Shown: positions 42,149 to 51,825, numbered from the stretch's first letter. The stretch: DNA of 64,000 nucleotides from an uncultured Hymenobacter sp. (GCA_913776615.1 CAJYPK010000009.1:28220-92219); one strand, 5' to 3'. The notes: generated from the letters alone by a model not told the origin. Translations and numbers: made by a program.

Positions 42149-43696
42149 ATGCAGCAAATTCTCATTTTGGACTTCGGTTCGCAGTACACGCAGCTCATTG
42201 CCCGGCGCATTCGCGAGCTGCACGTTTTCTGCGAAATTCACCCCTACACCCACGCCTCTCAGTTGGCCGAGCGCATCAGCGCCGGTGACCTGCGGGGCGT
42301 TATTCTTTCCGGCTCGCCCTGCTCGGTGCGCGACGCCGACTCGCCCAACCCCGACCTGAGCGGCATTCTCGGCAAGGTGCCCGTGCTGGGCATTTGCTAC
42401 GGCGCGCAGCTGCTGGCCCAGCAGGGCGGCGGCGAAGTGTTACCCGCCACCATCCGCGAGTACGGTCGGGCGCGCCTGAGCCAGCTCGACGATGCCTCGC
42501 CCCTGCTGCACGGCCTGCACCGCGATACGCAGGTGTGGATGTCGCACGGCGATACCATCAAGACCCTGCCGGCCGACTACAACATCATCGCCAGTACGCC
42601 CGAGGTAGCGGTGGCCGCCTACAAGCTGCCCGGCCAGGATACCTACGGCATCCAGTTTCACCCCGAGGTGACGCACTCCACCGAAGGCAAGCAGTTGCTG
42701 GCCAACTTCGTGGTGAACATCTGCGGCTGCGACCAGAGCTGGACGCCCGAGCACTTCGTCGATTCGATGGTGGAGGCACTGCAAAATACCATCGGCCCCG
42801 ACGACCAGGTAATCCTGGGCCTCTCGGGCGGCGTGGATAGCTCGGTGGCCGCGCTGCTGCTGCACCGCGCCATCGGCCCGCGCCTGCACGGCATTTTCGT
42901 CGACAACGGCCTGCTGCGCCAGGAGGAGTTTGCCTCGGTGCTGAAGGCCTACGAGGGCCTGGGCCTGAACGTAACCGGCGTGAACGCGGCCCCCGAGTTT
43001 TACGCCGCGCTGGCGGGCATCTCCGATCCCGAGGGCAAGCGCAAGGCCATCGGCCGCACGTTTATCGAGGTGTTCGACCGCGAGGCACAGAAGGTCGAGG
43101 GCGCCCGCTGGCTGGCCCAGGGCACCATTTACCCCGACGTGATTGAGTCGGTCTCGGTGCACGGCGGCCCGGCCGTGACTATCAAGAGCCACCACAACGT
43201 GGGCGGCCTGCCCGAGAAAATGAACCTCAAAATCGTGGAGCCGCTGCGCATGCTCTTCAAGGATGAGGTGCGCGAGGTGGGGGCTACGCTGGGCCTGCCC
43301 GGCGAAATTCTCAACCGTCACCCCTTCCCCGGCCCCGGCCTGGGCATCCGCATCCTGGGCGACATCACGCCCGAGAAAGTAGACCTGCTCCAGCGCGCCG
43401 ACGGCGTGTTTATTAACCTACTCAAGGAGCGCGGCCTCTACGAGCAGGTGTGGCAGGCCGGCGCCATGCTGCTGCCCGTGCAGAGCGTGGGCGTGATGGG
43501 CGACGAGCGCACCTACGAGCGCGTAGTGGCCCTGCGCGCCGTAACCAGCGTCGATGGCATGACCGCCGACTGGGCCCACCTGCCCTACGAGTTTTTGGCG
43601 GAGGTTAGCAACAAGATTATCAACCAGGTGCGCGGCATCAACCGCGTGGTGTACGATATCTCGTCGAAGCCGCCGGCAACGATTGAGTGGGAATAA
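42149..43696 (+). CDS. guaA: GMP synthase (glutamine-hydrolysing)
   Basis: 515-aa GuaA, which aminates XMP to GMP. The N-terminal class I glutamine amidotransferase has the catalytic Cys in GICYGAQLL and His/Glu in FHPEVTHS. The ATP pyrophosphatase domain has the P-loop [13 protein letters not shown]. The C-terminal dimerisation domain ends in the diagnostic [14 protein letters not shown]. Length and domain order are standard. The ATG lies two bases from a family D repeat. A hairpin terminator follows. Confidence 0.97.
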   Translation: MQQILILDFGSQYTQLIARRIRELHVFCEIHPYTHASQLAERISAGDLRGVILSGSPCSVRDADSPNPDLSGILGKVPVLGICYGAQLLAQQGGGEVLPATIREYGRARLSQLDDASPLLHGLHRDTQVWMSHGDTIKTLPADYNIIASTPEVAVAAYKLPGQDTYGIQFHPEVTHSTEGKQLLANFVVNICGCDQSWTPEHFVDSMVEALQNTIGPDDQVILGLSGGVDSSVAALLLHRAIGPRLHGIFVDNGLLRQEEFASVLKAYEGLGLNVTGVNAAPEFYAALAGISDPEGKRKAIGRTFIEVFDREAQKVEGARWLAQGTIYPDVIESVSVHGGPAVTIKSHHNVGGLPEKMNLKIVEPLRMLFKDEVREVGATLGLPGEILNRHPFPGPGLGIRILGDITPEKVDLLQRADGVFINLLKERGLYEQVWQAGAMLLPVQSVGVMGDERTYERVVALRAVTSVDGMTADWAHLPYEFLAEVSNKIINQVRGINRVVYDISSKPPATIEWE

Positions 43697-43720
43697 TGCG
43701 GCGATAGCTCGCTAGGAAAG

Positions 43721-43753
43721 AGCCGTGGCATACTAATGGCCACGGCTTTTTTC
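43721..43753 (+). terminator. Terminator after guaA
   Basis: 9-bp stem AGCCGTGGC (43721-43729) with 43739-43747, followed by TTTTTT. Confidence 0.85.
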
Positions 43754-43791
43754 ATGGTATTGTACCGCCATCCTCACCTTAGTCATACTGT

Positions 43792-45216
43792 ATGATGTTA
43801 TTTCAACGCTACCGGGCAGTCCCCCTGCTCCTGTTGCCTATCTTGGCCGGGGCCTGCCATCGCGACAACGACCCTGCGCCCGCCGTGCTTAGCGTGACGA
43901 GCAGCAACGATGCGGGGGCCACGGCGACCATCGTGCCGATTGCCTACACTACCGCCCCGCCGACCAAGCCGCTTGGTGCCGACTTCGCCTTCGACCTCGA
44001 TAATGCGCAGTACCTGCCCACCCCGCCCGGCAGCCCCCAGGTACCCGCGCCGTGGGCTCCCGCAGCCAGCCGCGCTTTCAGCGACGACCTGCGCGACGAC
44101 CACTTGCAGGCTGATGGCTGGGCCCTGGTATACAGCACTTTTTCGCGTAACGGCATTGGCCTTAGCCCTTACCTGGTGCTGTATAATAAGTACCGGGGGC
44201 TACTGCGCTTCTACCAATACGCAGCCGACGGCACCCGGCCCCTACCCGTCCGCCAGGCCTTGATTACCAGCCTGCGCCTCGACGGCACGGCGGCCGATGC
44301 CTCACCCCTGCTCAGCTTCGCCGATCAGGCCGTAGTAGACCCGAATACCAGTTCGTCGTTCGCTTCCTCGCTCGAACCCCAGGTACTGACCAACCTCACG
44401 TGGTACGCTACTCAATTTGAGTTAGCCTACGACCCCAACATTGCGAAAGGCAATCTTTCCAGCCTGGCCATGCGCTGGGAACTCGCGGGTGCCCAGATTA
44501 CCAGCCTGGCACTCGATAACGCTCCCCACAGCAACGACCTGCCGGTAAGCATCCAAATTCCGGGGGTTGACTTTGCCAAAACCCCGAGCTACAGTGGCTT
44601 GGTGAGTTTGCGTCTGACCGGCCCCGCTAGCCTCGCCCGCCTGCAGCACGGGGCATTACCCGGGGCAGTAGCCGAGCGCATCCTGGCGCAGTACTCTACC
44701 GATGCGTGGTACCGAGGAGCCGTGCCGACGATGCGGGCGGGCCTGGGGGCGCAGGCCTACCTACCCGTAGCAGCCCAGGTAGGCGTGCAGACCGACGCAC
44801 CCCTGACTTCCCTCGCGCTGGCCTTGCCAGGGCGGGATAATAGTACCGTGGCGGGCCTGGCTCCGCAGTACAACGAGGCGCCGGGCGTGTTTTTTCTGGC
44901 CGACCGGCCCGTCGTCACGGCCACGAAGCTCCCCGGCGGCGACCATCCCTACACGTATTCCCTTGATATCCCGTCGGTCAAGTACTTATTCAATCCGGCG
45001 GTGCAGGCTACGGCCGACATTCGCCACATCACGCAGGAAATAGTGGCTACGGCAGCCGGTGCCGACCTTACCAGCACCATTTACGCGGGCCACAAGCTGG
45101 CGGCCAGCCAGGAGCTGACCATTCAGGGGGTGCGGGTAGCCTTCGACGTGGTACCGAAAGCGGGTAACTCGCCTACTATTCACATGGTCAAAACGTTCAA
45201 GGCCACTGTCCGGTAG
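43792..45216 (+). CDS. Hypothetical lipoprotein
   Basis: 474-aa exported protein with a lipobox: signal region VPLLLLPILAGAC, lipidated Cys at about residue 22. The mature part is beta-rich and rich in Thr, Ser, Leu and Ala, with no family I recognise. The composition (TNLTWYATQFELAYDP, SLALDNAPHSNDLPVSIQIPG) resembles Bacteroidota surface lipoproteins. ATG 43792 or the adjacent ATG at 43795 can start it. It stands alone between the guaA terminator and a family E hairpin, facing dgt. Confidence 0.65.
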   Translation: MMLFQRYRAVPLLLLPILAGACHRDNDPAPAVLSVTSSNDAGATATIVPIAYTTAPPTKPLGADFAFDLDNAQYLPTPPGSPQVPAPWAPAASRAFSDDLRDDHLQADGWALVYSTFSRNGIGLSPYLVLYNKYRGLLRFYQYAADGTRPLPVRQALITSLRLDGTAADASPLLSFADQAVVDPNTSSSFASSLEPQVLTNLTWYATQFELAYDPNIAKGNLSSLAMRWELAGAQITSLALDNAPHSNDLPVSIQIPGVDFAKTPSYSGLVSLRLTGPASLARLQHGALPGAVAERILAQYSTDAWYRGAVPTMRAGLGAQAYLPVAAQVGVQTDAPLTSLALALPGRDNSTVAGLAPQYNEAPGVFFLADRPVVTATKLPGGDHPYTYSLDIPSVKYLFNPAVQATADIRHITQEIVATAAGADLTSTIYAGHKLAASQELTIQGVRVAFDVVPKAGNSPTIHMVKTFKATVR

Positions 45217-45256
45217 ATCCGAAGTTGTTTAGGAAATGATACGGCCACATAACTCT

Positions 45257-45348
45257 TGTCATGCTGAGCTTGCCGAAGCATCTTGCTCGCTTCGTTGAAC
45301 GGCTGCATAACGAAGCGAGCAAGATGCTTCGGCAAGCTCAGCATGACA
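45257..45348. repeat. Family E perfect hairpin 3
   Basis: 40-bp exactly complementary arms (45257-45296, 45309-45348) with core TGTCATGCTGAGCTTGCCGA and a 12-nt loop, between two convergent genes. It is the longest perfect hairpin in the window. Confidence 0.93.
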
Positions 45349-45383
45349 GCCGCGGGTATGTTAGCGTGAATTATTTGGGCTGG

Positions 45384-46769
45384 CTAAAACCCCTTAGGCA
45401 ATTCTATCCCCTTGATAGTCTTGTACAAACTCAGCGCGTGCTGGTCGGTCATGCCGGCCACGTAGTCGGTGAGCAGGAGAATTTGCTCGTAGGCCGGGGC
45501 GCCGGCCTGCGGGCCGATGGCGCGGTACTGGCCGGGTAGCAAGTCGAGCAGCTTTTTGGAGCGGTGGTTGTTTTTTGAATCGAAAATGGCGCACAAAAAC
45601 GTGTCGAGCAGGCCACCGAGCACTTCGAAGCCGGCGGCTTCGATTTCGAGCACCGGGCGCGAGCGGTAGAGCTTCTGCACGCTCAGCTGCTGAATTTCCT
45701 GGAGAAATTCGTAGCCGGTCAACTCTTTCACCAGCGAGGCATCGTAGGTGCCAGCCAGGATGGCGGGCGCGTGCTGGGCAAAGCGGGTGGCGGTTTCGTC
45801 CACGAGCTGGCCGATGAGCGTGGCCCGCAGGTAGCCCAGCTCCTCCTGCCAGTCGCGCCAGGTGAGGCCGCTGCTGCCCGCGCCCCGGGGGCGCGCATTG
45901 GGCGCGGCGGCGCGCAGCTGCCGCAGCAGGGCCAGCCCCCGCTCGTGGTCGATGAGGCCGAGCTTGAGCCCATCCTCGAAGTCGATAATGCGGTAGCAGA
46001 TATCGTCGGCCGCCTCGACCAGGAAGGCCAGCGGGTGGCGGTGGTAGAAGCCGGCGGGCGCGTCCTTGGGCAGCAGGCCCAACTCCTCGGCTACCCTTTT
46101 GAAGTGGGAGTTTTCCGCCTGAAAATGCCCGTATTTCTTTTCGCTGGCCCCGCCCCGCTTCTGCTCCTCGCCGATCACCGACGGGCGCGGGTACTTGGTA
46201 AAGGCCCCCAGCGTGGCGTACGTGAGCCCCAGTCCGGCCGAGCCGCTGCTGAGCGCTGGGTAGGTGTGCGTGAGAATGCGGAAGCCCGCCGCATTACCCT
46301 CGAAATGCTGCAAATCAGCCTGCTGAGCGGCGCTCAGGCCGGTGATGAAGCGCTCGGCGGCCCGGCTGGCGAAGTAGGCCGAAACGGCATCCTCGCCCGA
46401 GTGGCCGAAGGGCGGGTTGCCGATGTCGTGGGCCAGGCAGGCGGCGGCCACGATGTCGCCGCAGTCCTGGGCAAAGTCGGGCAGCTCCTCCCCGATGGCC
46501 GGGTCGGCTTCGAGCACGCGGCGGGCCGAGAGGCGGCCCAGCGAGCGACCCACGCAGGCCGTTTCGAGCGAGTGCGTGAGGCGAGTGTGGACGAAGTCAG
46601 TTTCGGGCAGCGGCATCACCTGGGTTTTGCGCTGCAAGCGCCGGAAGGCCGACGAGAACACCACGCGGTCGTAGTCGGCCAGGTAGGGCGAGCGGCCGGG
46701 CGTGGGCACCTCGGCGGGGCGGTCGGGGTAGCGGCGGGTAGAAAGCAGGCGGGACCAGGACGTTTTCAT
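45384..46769 (-). CDS. dgt: Deoxyguanosinetriphosphate triphosphohydrolase-like protein
   Basis: 461-aa HD-domain dNTP triphosphohydrolase, which hydrolyses dNTPs to nucleoside and triphosphate. FRRLQRKTQVMPL is the conserved N-terminal segment, the HD metal site is TRLTHSLETACVGR followed by CLAHDIGNPPFGHSGED, and EAADDICYRIIDFEDG supplies the later Asp ligand. The NPPFGH form is typical of dGTPases. No regulatory partner is visible. It converges on the lipoprotein gene with a family E hairpin between them. Confidence 0.92.
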   Translation of the reverse strand: MKTSWSRLLSTRRYPDRPAEVPTPGRSPYLADYDRVVFSSAFRRLQRKTQVMPLPETDFVHTRLTHSLETACVGRSLGRLSARRVLEADPAIGEELPDFAQDCGDIVAAACLAHDIGNPPFGHSGEDAVSAYFASRAAERFITGLSAAQQADLQHFEGNAAGFRILTHTYPALSSGSAGLGLTYATLGAFTKYPRPSVIGEEQKRGGASEKKYGHFQAENSHFKRVAEELGLLPKDAPAGFYHRHPLAFLVEAADDICYRIIDFEDGLKLGLIDHERGLALLRQLRAAAPNARPRGAGSSGLTWRDWQEELGYLRATLIGQLVDETATRFAQHAPAILAGTYDASLVKELTGYEFLQEIQQLSVQKLYRSRPVLEIEAAGFEVLGGLLDTFLCAIFDSKNNHRSKKLLDLLPGQYRAIGPQAGAPAYEQILLLTDYVAGMTDQHALSLYKTIKGIELPKGF

Positions 46770-46797
46770 TTAACAGATATCATTTAACAGGGTGCCG

Positions 46798-46906
46798 CAA
46801 AACTCACCGCTTCTTGCGAGCTTGCGGGGCAATCGCTCTTACCCAAGAGTATTTCCTTTTCATTTGAGCGCAATTGCTCCGCAAGCTCGCAACAAGCGGC
46901 GAGTTT
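46798..46906. repeat. Family H inverted repeat
   Basis: Imperfect 40-bp arms (46798-46838, 46866-46906) with core GCGAGCTTGCGG and a 27-nt loop, in the divergent region between dgt and the GT39-like gene. A few iterated TTTAACAG words (46770-46790) and a partial family B word (46912-46930) flank it. Confidence 0.8.
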
Positions 46907-46933
46907 GCTACTTGCTACTAGCTTCTAGCGCTT

Positions 46934-48472
46934 ATGAAACACCGCCTACCCCTGCTCTTTGCCCTGCTCAAAGTAATTTCCGGCCTGCTGTTGGCGGGCT
47001 ACGGCACCTACGAGCTGCACCGCGACGAATACCTCTACCTCGACTACGGCCGGCACCTGGCCTGGGGCTACATCGAGGTGCCGCCCCTCACGGCCCTGCA
47101 AAGCTGGGTGACGCTGGCACTGGGCGGCGGCTTTTTTTGGGTGAAGTTCTGGCCCCTGCTCTGGGGGGCACTCACCATTTACGTGGTGGTGCGACTGGCC
47201 CAGAAACTGGGCGGCGGGCCGTGGGCGCAGGCGCTGGCCGGCGTGTGCTTTCTCACCACGGCCTACGGGCGGGTCAACCTACTTTTTCAGCCCAATGCGT
47301 TCGAGATATTCAGCTTTACTCTGGCCACTTACTGGCTGGTGCGGCACGCGCAGCCCGACGGCCGGCCCCGGCACCTCTACGGGCTGGGCTTGGTGCTAGG
47401 GCTGGGTATTCTGAATAAGTACACGACATTTTTCTTCGGCGCGGCCGCGCTGGTGGCGCTTCTCTTGACAACCCCGCGCACGTTTGGGCGGCGACCCATC
47501 TGGCTGGCGGCGGGCCTGGCCCTGCTGGTGGCCGCGCCTACGCTAGTGTGGCAGGTGGCGCACGGGCTGCCGTTTCGCCACCACATGGCGCTGCTGCACG
47601 AACGGCAACTGGTGCACGTGTCGGCCGGCGGGTTTTGGAAAGAGCAGGTGCTGCTGTGCTTTTCGGCGGTGCTGGTGTGGGTGCCGGGGCTGTGGGCCGC
47701 CCTGCGGGGCCAGCCCGTGCCGGCGGCTCGGGTGGCGGGCCTGGTGTACGTGGTAGCCCTGCTGATTCTGACCGTTTTACACGGTAAGAGCTACTACGCC
47801 CTGGGCTACTACCCGGCGCTGTTTGCGGTGGGTGCGGTGTGGTGGCAGACCCAGCTGGCCGCTCGCCCGCGCCTGCGCGTGGCTATGCTGGTGGTACCGC
47901 TGCTGCTGTGGGTGCCGCTGGTGCGTGACATTTTCCCCGTCCTGCCGCCAACCGCGATGGCCCGCCTGAGCCAGCGGCCCCTCCACCAAAAGCTGGGCCT
48001 CACGCGCTGGGAAGACGGCGAGCTGCACGCCATTCCCCAGGACTTTGCCGACATGCTGGGCTGGCAGGAGCTGGCTAATAAGACCTGGCTGGCCTACCAG
48101 GCCCTGCCCGACTCGACGCGGGCCAGCACGCTCATCAAGTGTGACAACTACGGCCAGGCCGGGGCCATCAACTACTACAACCGCAACCGGCCCATGCCCG
48201 CCGCGACGAGCTTCAACGGCAGCTATTTGCACTGGTTTCCGCCGGTCCCGGCGCGGCCCTGGCACCACCTGCTGCTCGTTGGCGAAGGCTACCCCGACAA
48301 GCTGACGCCTTACTTTACCACCTTCCGGAAGGTCGGCGAAGTAACCACTCCCTACGCGATGGAACGCGGCACGACTATTTACCTCGGCACTGGCCCCAGC
48401 CCGGCGCTGCTGGCCCGCGCCGTGACCGAGCGCAACGCCGAGCTAGCGGCCTGGGAGGGCAATTTGAAGTAG
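46934..48472 (+). CDS. GT39-like membrane glycosyltransferase
   Basis: 512-aa integral membrane protein with about 9-11 hydrophobic segments in its first 350 residues. It fits the ArnT/PMT (GT39-like) family, which uses polyprenyl-phosphate sugars on the periplasmic side. The motif ELHRDEYLYLDYGRHLAWGY near residue 30 holds the first-loop acidic residues of this family (RDE), and LGLGILNKYTTFFF matches the later conserved segment. The C-terminal about 150 residues form a soluble domain (CDNYGQAGAINYYNR). Acceptor unknown. Divergent from dgt across a family H repeat. Confidence 0.82.
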   Translation: MKHRLPLLFALLKVISGLLLAGYGTYELHRDEYLYLDYGRHLAWGYIEVPPLTALQSWVTLALGGGFFWVKFWPLLWGALTIYVVVRLAQKLGGGPWAQALAGVCFLTTAYGRVNLLFQPNAFEIFSFTLATYWLVRHAQPDGRPRHLYGLGLVLGLGILNKYTTFFFGAAALVALLLTTPRTFGRRPIWLAAGLALLVAAPTLVWQVAHGLPFRHHMALLHERQLVHVSAGGFWKEQVLLCFSAVLVWVPGLWAALRGQPVPAARVAGLVYVVALLILTVLHGKSYYALGYYPALFAVGAVWWQTQLAARPRLRVAMLVVPLLLWVPLVRDIFPVLPPTAMARLSQRPLHQKLGLTRWEDGELHAIPQDFADMLGWQELANKTWLAYQALPDSTRASTLIKCDNYGQAGAINYYNRNRPMPAATSFNGSYLHWFPPVPARPWHHLLLVGEGYPDKLTPYFTTFRKVGEVTTPYAMERGTTIYLGTGPSPALLARAVTERNAELAAWEGNLK

Positions 48473-48492
48473 CTACCGATTCCTAAAAATTC

Positions 48493-48975
48493 GTGAACGC
48501 AACCATTGAGCTGGACTTGCTGCTTTTTGCAGATTATTTCCAATTTTACCTTCAGGATGAGGATAGCGCCCCAGCACTTATCCACTGGACGACGGCAGAA
48601 CTCAACGCGCTGCTCGGAGTTGCCCCGGGAAACGTCGTGGTGGGCACCGCCCGTAATTCAACCGTTCCCGTTAAAATCGCCGTCTTTGAGTCGGAACCAC
48701 CTTACAGCACCGATGAGCAAGCAATTGCGTTACTCAACGAGTGTGATTTGACCGTCAGTTCAGGGAAAGTCATCGTTGCCGGCCTCAACGACTATCAGCC
48801 CGAGGCCCTGCGGTTGACCCTACCCAAGGGCATCTACCGAGTAAGAATTTACTACTACAATCTTGACGAGCTGAGCGAAGACGGCCTGGACGGTAACGAC
48901 ACGTACACCATTCACCTTTGGCAGACTAATGCCGCTCAGGGCACCTCATACCTCAAAGGCCATTCGTCTGCTTAG
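48493..48975 (+). CDS. Conserved hypothetical protein
   Basis: 160-aa protein starting with GTG at 48493. It has strand-rich segments in a pattern I have met in uncharacterised bacterial proteins: LLFADYFQFYLQDEDS, GNVVVGTARNSTVPVKIAVF, a SSGKVIVAGLNDYQPEALRL stretch, YRVRIYYYNLDELSEDGLDG, then DTYTIHLWQ. A competence-protein ComJ-like (nuclease inhibitor) relationship is possible but not established. No signal peptide or membrane segment. It follows the GT39-like gene by 20 bp but seems functionally unrelated. Confidence 0.65.
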   Translation: MNATIELDLLLFADYFQFYLQDEDSAPALIHWTTAELNALLGVAPGNVVVGTARNSTVPVKIAVFESEPPYSTDEQAIALLNECDLTVSSGKVIVAGLNDYQPEALRLTLPKGIYRVRIYYYNLDELSEDGLDGNDTYTIHLWQTNAAQGTSYLKGHSSA

Positions 48976-49028
48976 CAATAAGTCAGCATTACAGTCACTT
49001 ACAGAAGTTCTCGGGTCGGTGCATTGGT

Positions 49029-49105
49029 GTAACACCAGGCTTCAGCTTGGTGATGTACTTAGTGAGCGTACCCAGATGCCTCACCAAGCTGGAGCTTGGT
49101 GTTAC
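49029..49105. repeat. Family F inverted repeat
   Basis: 25-bp arms (49029-49053, 49081-49105) with two G-U type differences, core ACACCAGGCTTCAGCTTGGT, in the 275-bp gap between convergent genes. The remainder of the gap shows no other signal. Confidence 0.85.
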
Positions 49106-49250
49106 AGTTAGTACACTAGCCTGAGAATTGCTCTAAAAAATTCACCTGCTACTCTGCTGTTGTCAGACCGAGTGCAGCCTAGCAGACGCTTCACATGAGT
49201 GAGGACTGTTTAAAGCAACCGCTGGGACTCCCCACTACTACCGGGACCAC

Positions 49251-49937
49251 CTAGCGCTCCCGCTGGCCACCCTGCCCCAGCAGCCGCACCGTAGCATAGG
49301 CAATAAGCAGAAATACCCAAAACACGACCGTTACGCCCCAGGTCTGCCAGTTGTGGAAAGGGTGCAGAAAGCGCTGCACGATGTCGTAGAGCAGCGTGAA
49401 CGGGTTATTAAGAATATCCCAGGAATTGTAGCGCAGGTAGCGGCCCAGGTACACCCCGAAGGCACTCAGCCCCAAGGCCACCGTGACGAAGCCCCAGCCG
49501 GACCAGAAGCCCAGACGCTGGCGCACCAGCCCGTGCATATCGAGCAGCGAGGCAAAGGCCAGCATCAGCCCGTTCCAGGCGCAGGACATGATGAGCGCCA
49601 GGTCGTACCAGTACGGCACGCCCGCGTGCGGTACCAGGTGAAACAGGTCGGTCACGAGGTAGGGCGCGTTCGGAAAAAACAGCAGCCACACCGCCCCCAC
49701 CGGCAGCAGCAGCCGCGCCTGCGGCGGCCGGGCGGCCAGGCTCAGCGCCGCGCTCAGGGCAAACGGAATGGCGGCCAGGAACAGATTCCAGAGCAGAAAA
49801 ACGAACAGCGGGCGACCGGTGATGAGTACGCGGGCGGCGATGAGTACGAAGCTCAGGGCCAGCGACAAGCCGAGCACAAACAGCAGCGGCAAGCGGCGCC
49901 GCAAAGCAGGCAGCGACATGGGCAGGGAGAGGTACAT
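49251..49937 (-). CDS. DUF1361 membrane protein
   Basis: 228-aa membrane protein with about six hydrophobic helices. The segment WLLFFPNAPYLVTDLFHL is the DUF1361 hallmark (FPNAPY), followed by WYDLALIMSCAWNGL and GRYLRYNSWDIL. Function unknown for the family. Start ATG 49937, with a second ATG six codons in. Divergent from the TPR/binding-protein gene. Confidence 0.85.
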   Translation of the reverse strand: MYLSLPMSLPALRRRLPLLFVLGLSLALSFVLIAARVLITGRPLFVFLLWNLFLAAIPFALSAALSLAARPPQARLLLPVGAVWLLFFPNAPYLVTDLFHLVPHAGVPYWYDLALIMSCAWNGLMLAFASLLDMHGLVRQRLGFWSGWGFVTVALGLSAFGVYLGRYLRYNSWDILNNPFTLLYDIVQRFLHPFHNWQTWGVTVVFWVFLLIAYATVRLLGQGGQRER

Positions 49938-50051
49938 CGGCAGGGAATAAACAGTAGTACGGCAAAGCCGGCCCGCTCGGCGCGCCGGCTGGTGCTAAGG
50001 TAGGCAAGACTAGTGGGCGGGTTGCTTTTCGGCCCCCTCCCCGGCCGGGCG

Positions 50052-50059
50052 TACCTTTG
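50052..50059 (+). promoter_or_regulatory. -7 box of the gene at 50089
   Basis: TACCTTTG is an exact TAnnTTTG match, with a TTG 27 bp upstream (longer than ideal). It overlaps the region just before an in-frame GTG at 50062, favouring the ATG at 50089. Confidence 0.55.
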
Positions 50060-50088
50060 CGGTGGCCAACCCCGGCCTTCTCTTTCGC

Positions 50089-51825
50089 ATGACTTACTCG
50101 TACCGCGCCGTCGCCCGCCTGCCGTGGCGGCTGCTGCTGGCGTTGCCCCTACTACTGCTGAGCCTGCTGGCCAGCGCCCAAGGCCAGCTTCTCCGCTACC
50201 GCACCGGCAAAAGCCAGCTCGACCAGGGCCACTACGCCGTGGCCATGCAGGAGCTGGAGCCGCTGGCCCAGCCCATCAACCACTTCGCCCAGGCCCCCGA
50301 CGCGGCCTACCTCTACGCGGTGGCCGCCACCCGGCTGGGCCAGTGGGCCGAGGCCGAGCAAATGCTCAACCTGATCCGCAACCAGTATCCCTCCTACCCC
50401 AACCTCAACGAGGTGCTGTACCTGCAAGGCCAGGTGTCGTTTGAGCAGGACGACTACGACAACGCCCTGCGCACCCTGGGCCAGCTGCCCGCCGAGCAGT
50501 ACGCCGCCCCCCGCGAGGCCATGCAGGCTACTTACCTGGCTAAGCTAAAAGACCGCGCCACCTGGCAGCGGCTGCAAAAGCGTTATCCGCAGAGCAAGCT
50601 TATCGGCCGTCTTTATGCTGATTACCTATTGGGTACGGGTGCGCTCAGCGAAGCCGACCGCCAGCAGCTCGATGCCTTGATTACGCAGTTCAAGCTCGAC
50701 CGCGACCGCTACGCGCCGGCCCTGGCTGCCGCGACACCGATGGCCGCCCCCAAGGCCCTGCCGCGCAAGAGCACCTATAATATCGGCGTGCTGCTGCCCT
50801 TCGAGCTGCAAGACAACAGCTGGCAGACGCAGCGCAAAAATCAGTTCGTCACTGACCTTTACGCTGGCCTGCGCCTGGCCCAGGATTCGCTGCAACGAGC
50901 CGGCCACCCGGTGCAGCTGTTTGCCTACGATACCGGGGCCGATACGCTCACGCTCAAGAGCGTCCTGGCCCTCCCCGAGCTGGCGGGCATGGATTTGCTT
51001 GTCGGCCCCATCTACAAGTCAGGGGCCAAGCTGGTGGCCCGCTACGCCCGCGAGCACCAGATTATCTGCGTCAACCCGCTTTCGCAAGACGGTGACTTGG
51101 TGCTCGATAACCCCTACCACTACCTCTACTCGCCCAGCGCGGCTACCCAGGCACGGGCGGCGGCGCAGTTTGCGGCGACCTCCTTCGGCACCGGCCGCCC
51201 GGCCGTGCTGCTGCACGAGGATAGCAAGGACGACAATGATTTTGCCGAGGCCTACCAGGCCGCTTACGAGGCAGCCGGCGGCAAGCTCGTGGCTACCCAC
51301 GCCTTCCGGCCCGACGACCCGGCCAGCCTGGCCGCCGCCCTCGTGGCCACGGAGCTCACCGGAGCCAGCCACGTAGTCGTGGCCGCCGACAACCGCAAAG
51401 TCGGCCCGGCGGTATTTACGGCGCTGGGTGCCGTGCCCGCCGCCAGCCGGCCGGCGCTGCTCGTGCCCGGCTCCTGGCTTGATAACCCCAGCCTGGGCGC
51501 GGGCCAGCTCGGCGGGGCCGGCGTTTACTTCTACTATCCCAAGTATTTCAACGCCAGCGGCCTGGGCTACCGGCGCTTCCGCCAGCTCTACCTGGCCAAG
51601 CAAAACCTGCCGCCTTCGGTCTTCGCTTGCCAGGGCTTCGAGCTGCTGCTGTATTTTGGTAATGCCTTGCAGCAGTACGGCCCCGCCTTCCAGAGTGGGC
51701 TGGCCACCGCCCCGCCCCAGCCGGGAGCCATTTTCGAGGGCCTGTCCTACCCCGGCGGCACCCACGACAACCAGACCGTGCCCCTGCTTAAACTCTCTAA
51801 TCTAGAGCCGCAATTGCTGCGGTAG
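50089..51825 (+). CDS. TPR plus periplasmic-binding-domain protein (LpoA-like architecture)
   Basis: 578-aa exported protein. Signal peptide (WRLLLALPLLLLSLLASAQGQ), then about 180 residues of TPR-like helices (DQGHYAVAMQELEPLAQP, LGQWAEAEQMLNLIRNQYP). A type I periplasmic-binding domain follows from about residue 220 (YNIGVLLPFELQD), with LVGPIYKSGAKLVARYA and VFACQGFELLLYFG. TPR plus this fold is the layout of LpoA, an activator of peptidoglycan synthases, and of Bacteroidota proteins annotated as amino acid ABC substrate-binding. No ABC transporter genes lie nearby, which favours a structural role (inference). Start ATG 50089 after a TACCTTTG box. Confidence 0.8.
   Translation: MTYSYRAVARLPWRLLLALPLLLLSLLASAQGQLLRYRTGKSQLDQGHYAVAMQELEPLAQPINHFAQAPDAAYLYAVAATRLGQWAEAEQMLNLIRNQYPSYPNLNEVLYLQGQVSFEQDDYDNALRTLGQLPAEQYAAPREAMQATYLAKLKDRATWQRLQKRYPQSKLIGRLYADYLLGTGALSEADRQQLDALITQFKLDRDRYAPALAAATPMAAPKALPRKSTYNIGVLLPFELQDNSWQTQRKNQFVTDLYAGLRLAQDSLQRAGHPVQLFAYDTGADTLTLKSVLALPELAGMDLLVGPIYKSGAKLVARYAREHQIICVNPLSQDGDLVLDNPYHYLYSPSAATQARAAAQFAATSFGTGRPAVLLHEDSKDDNDFAEAYQAAYEAAGGKLVATHAFRPDDPASLAAALVATELTGASHVVVAADNRKVGPAVFTALGAVPAASRPALLVPGSWLDNPSLGAGQLGGAGVYFYYPKYFNASGLGYRRFRQLYLAKQNLPPSVFACQGFELLLYFGNALQQYGPAFQSGLATAPPQPGAIFEGLSYPGGTHDNQTVPLLKLSNLEPQLLR

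Noticed and set aside
45261..45539. 92-codon plus-strand open frame
   Set aside because: Begins in a family E hairpin and continues antisense to dgt; no protein-like features.
46792..47418. 208-codon plus-strand frame overlapping the GT39-like gene
   Set aside because: Out of frame with a clear membrane protein and starts in a family H repeat.
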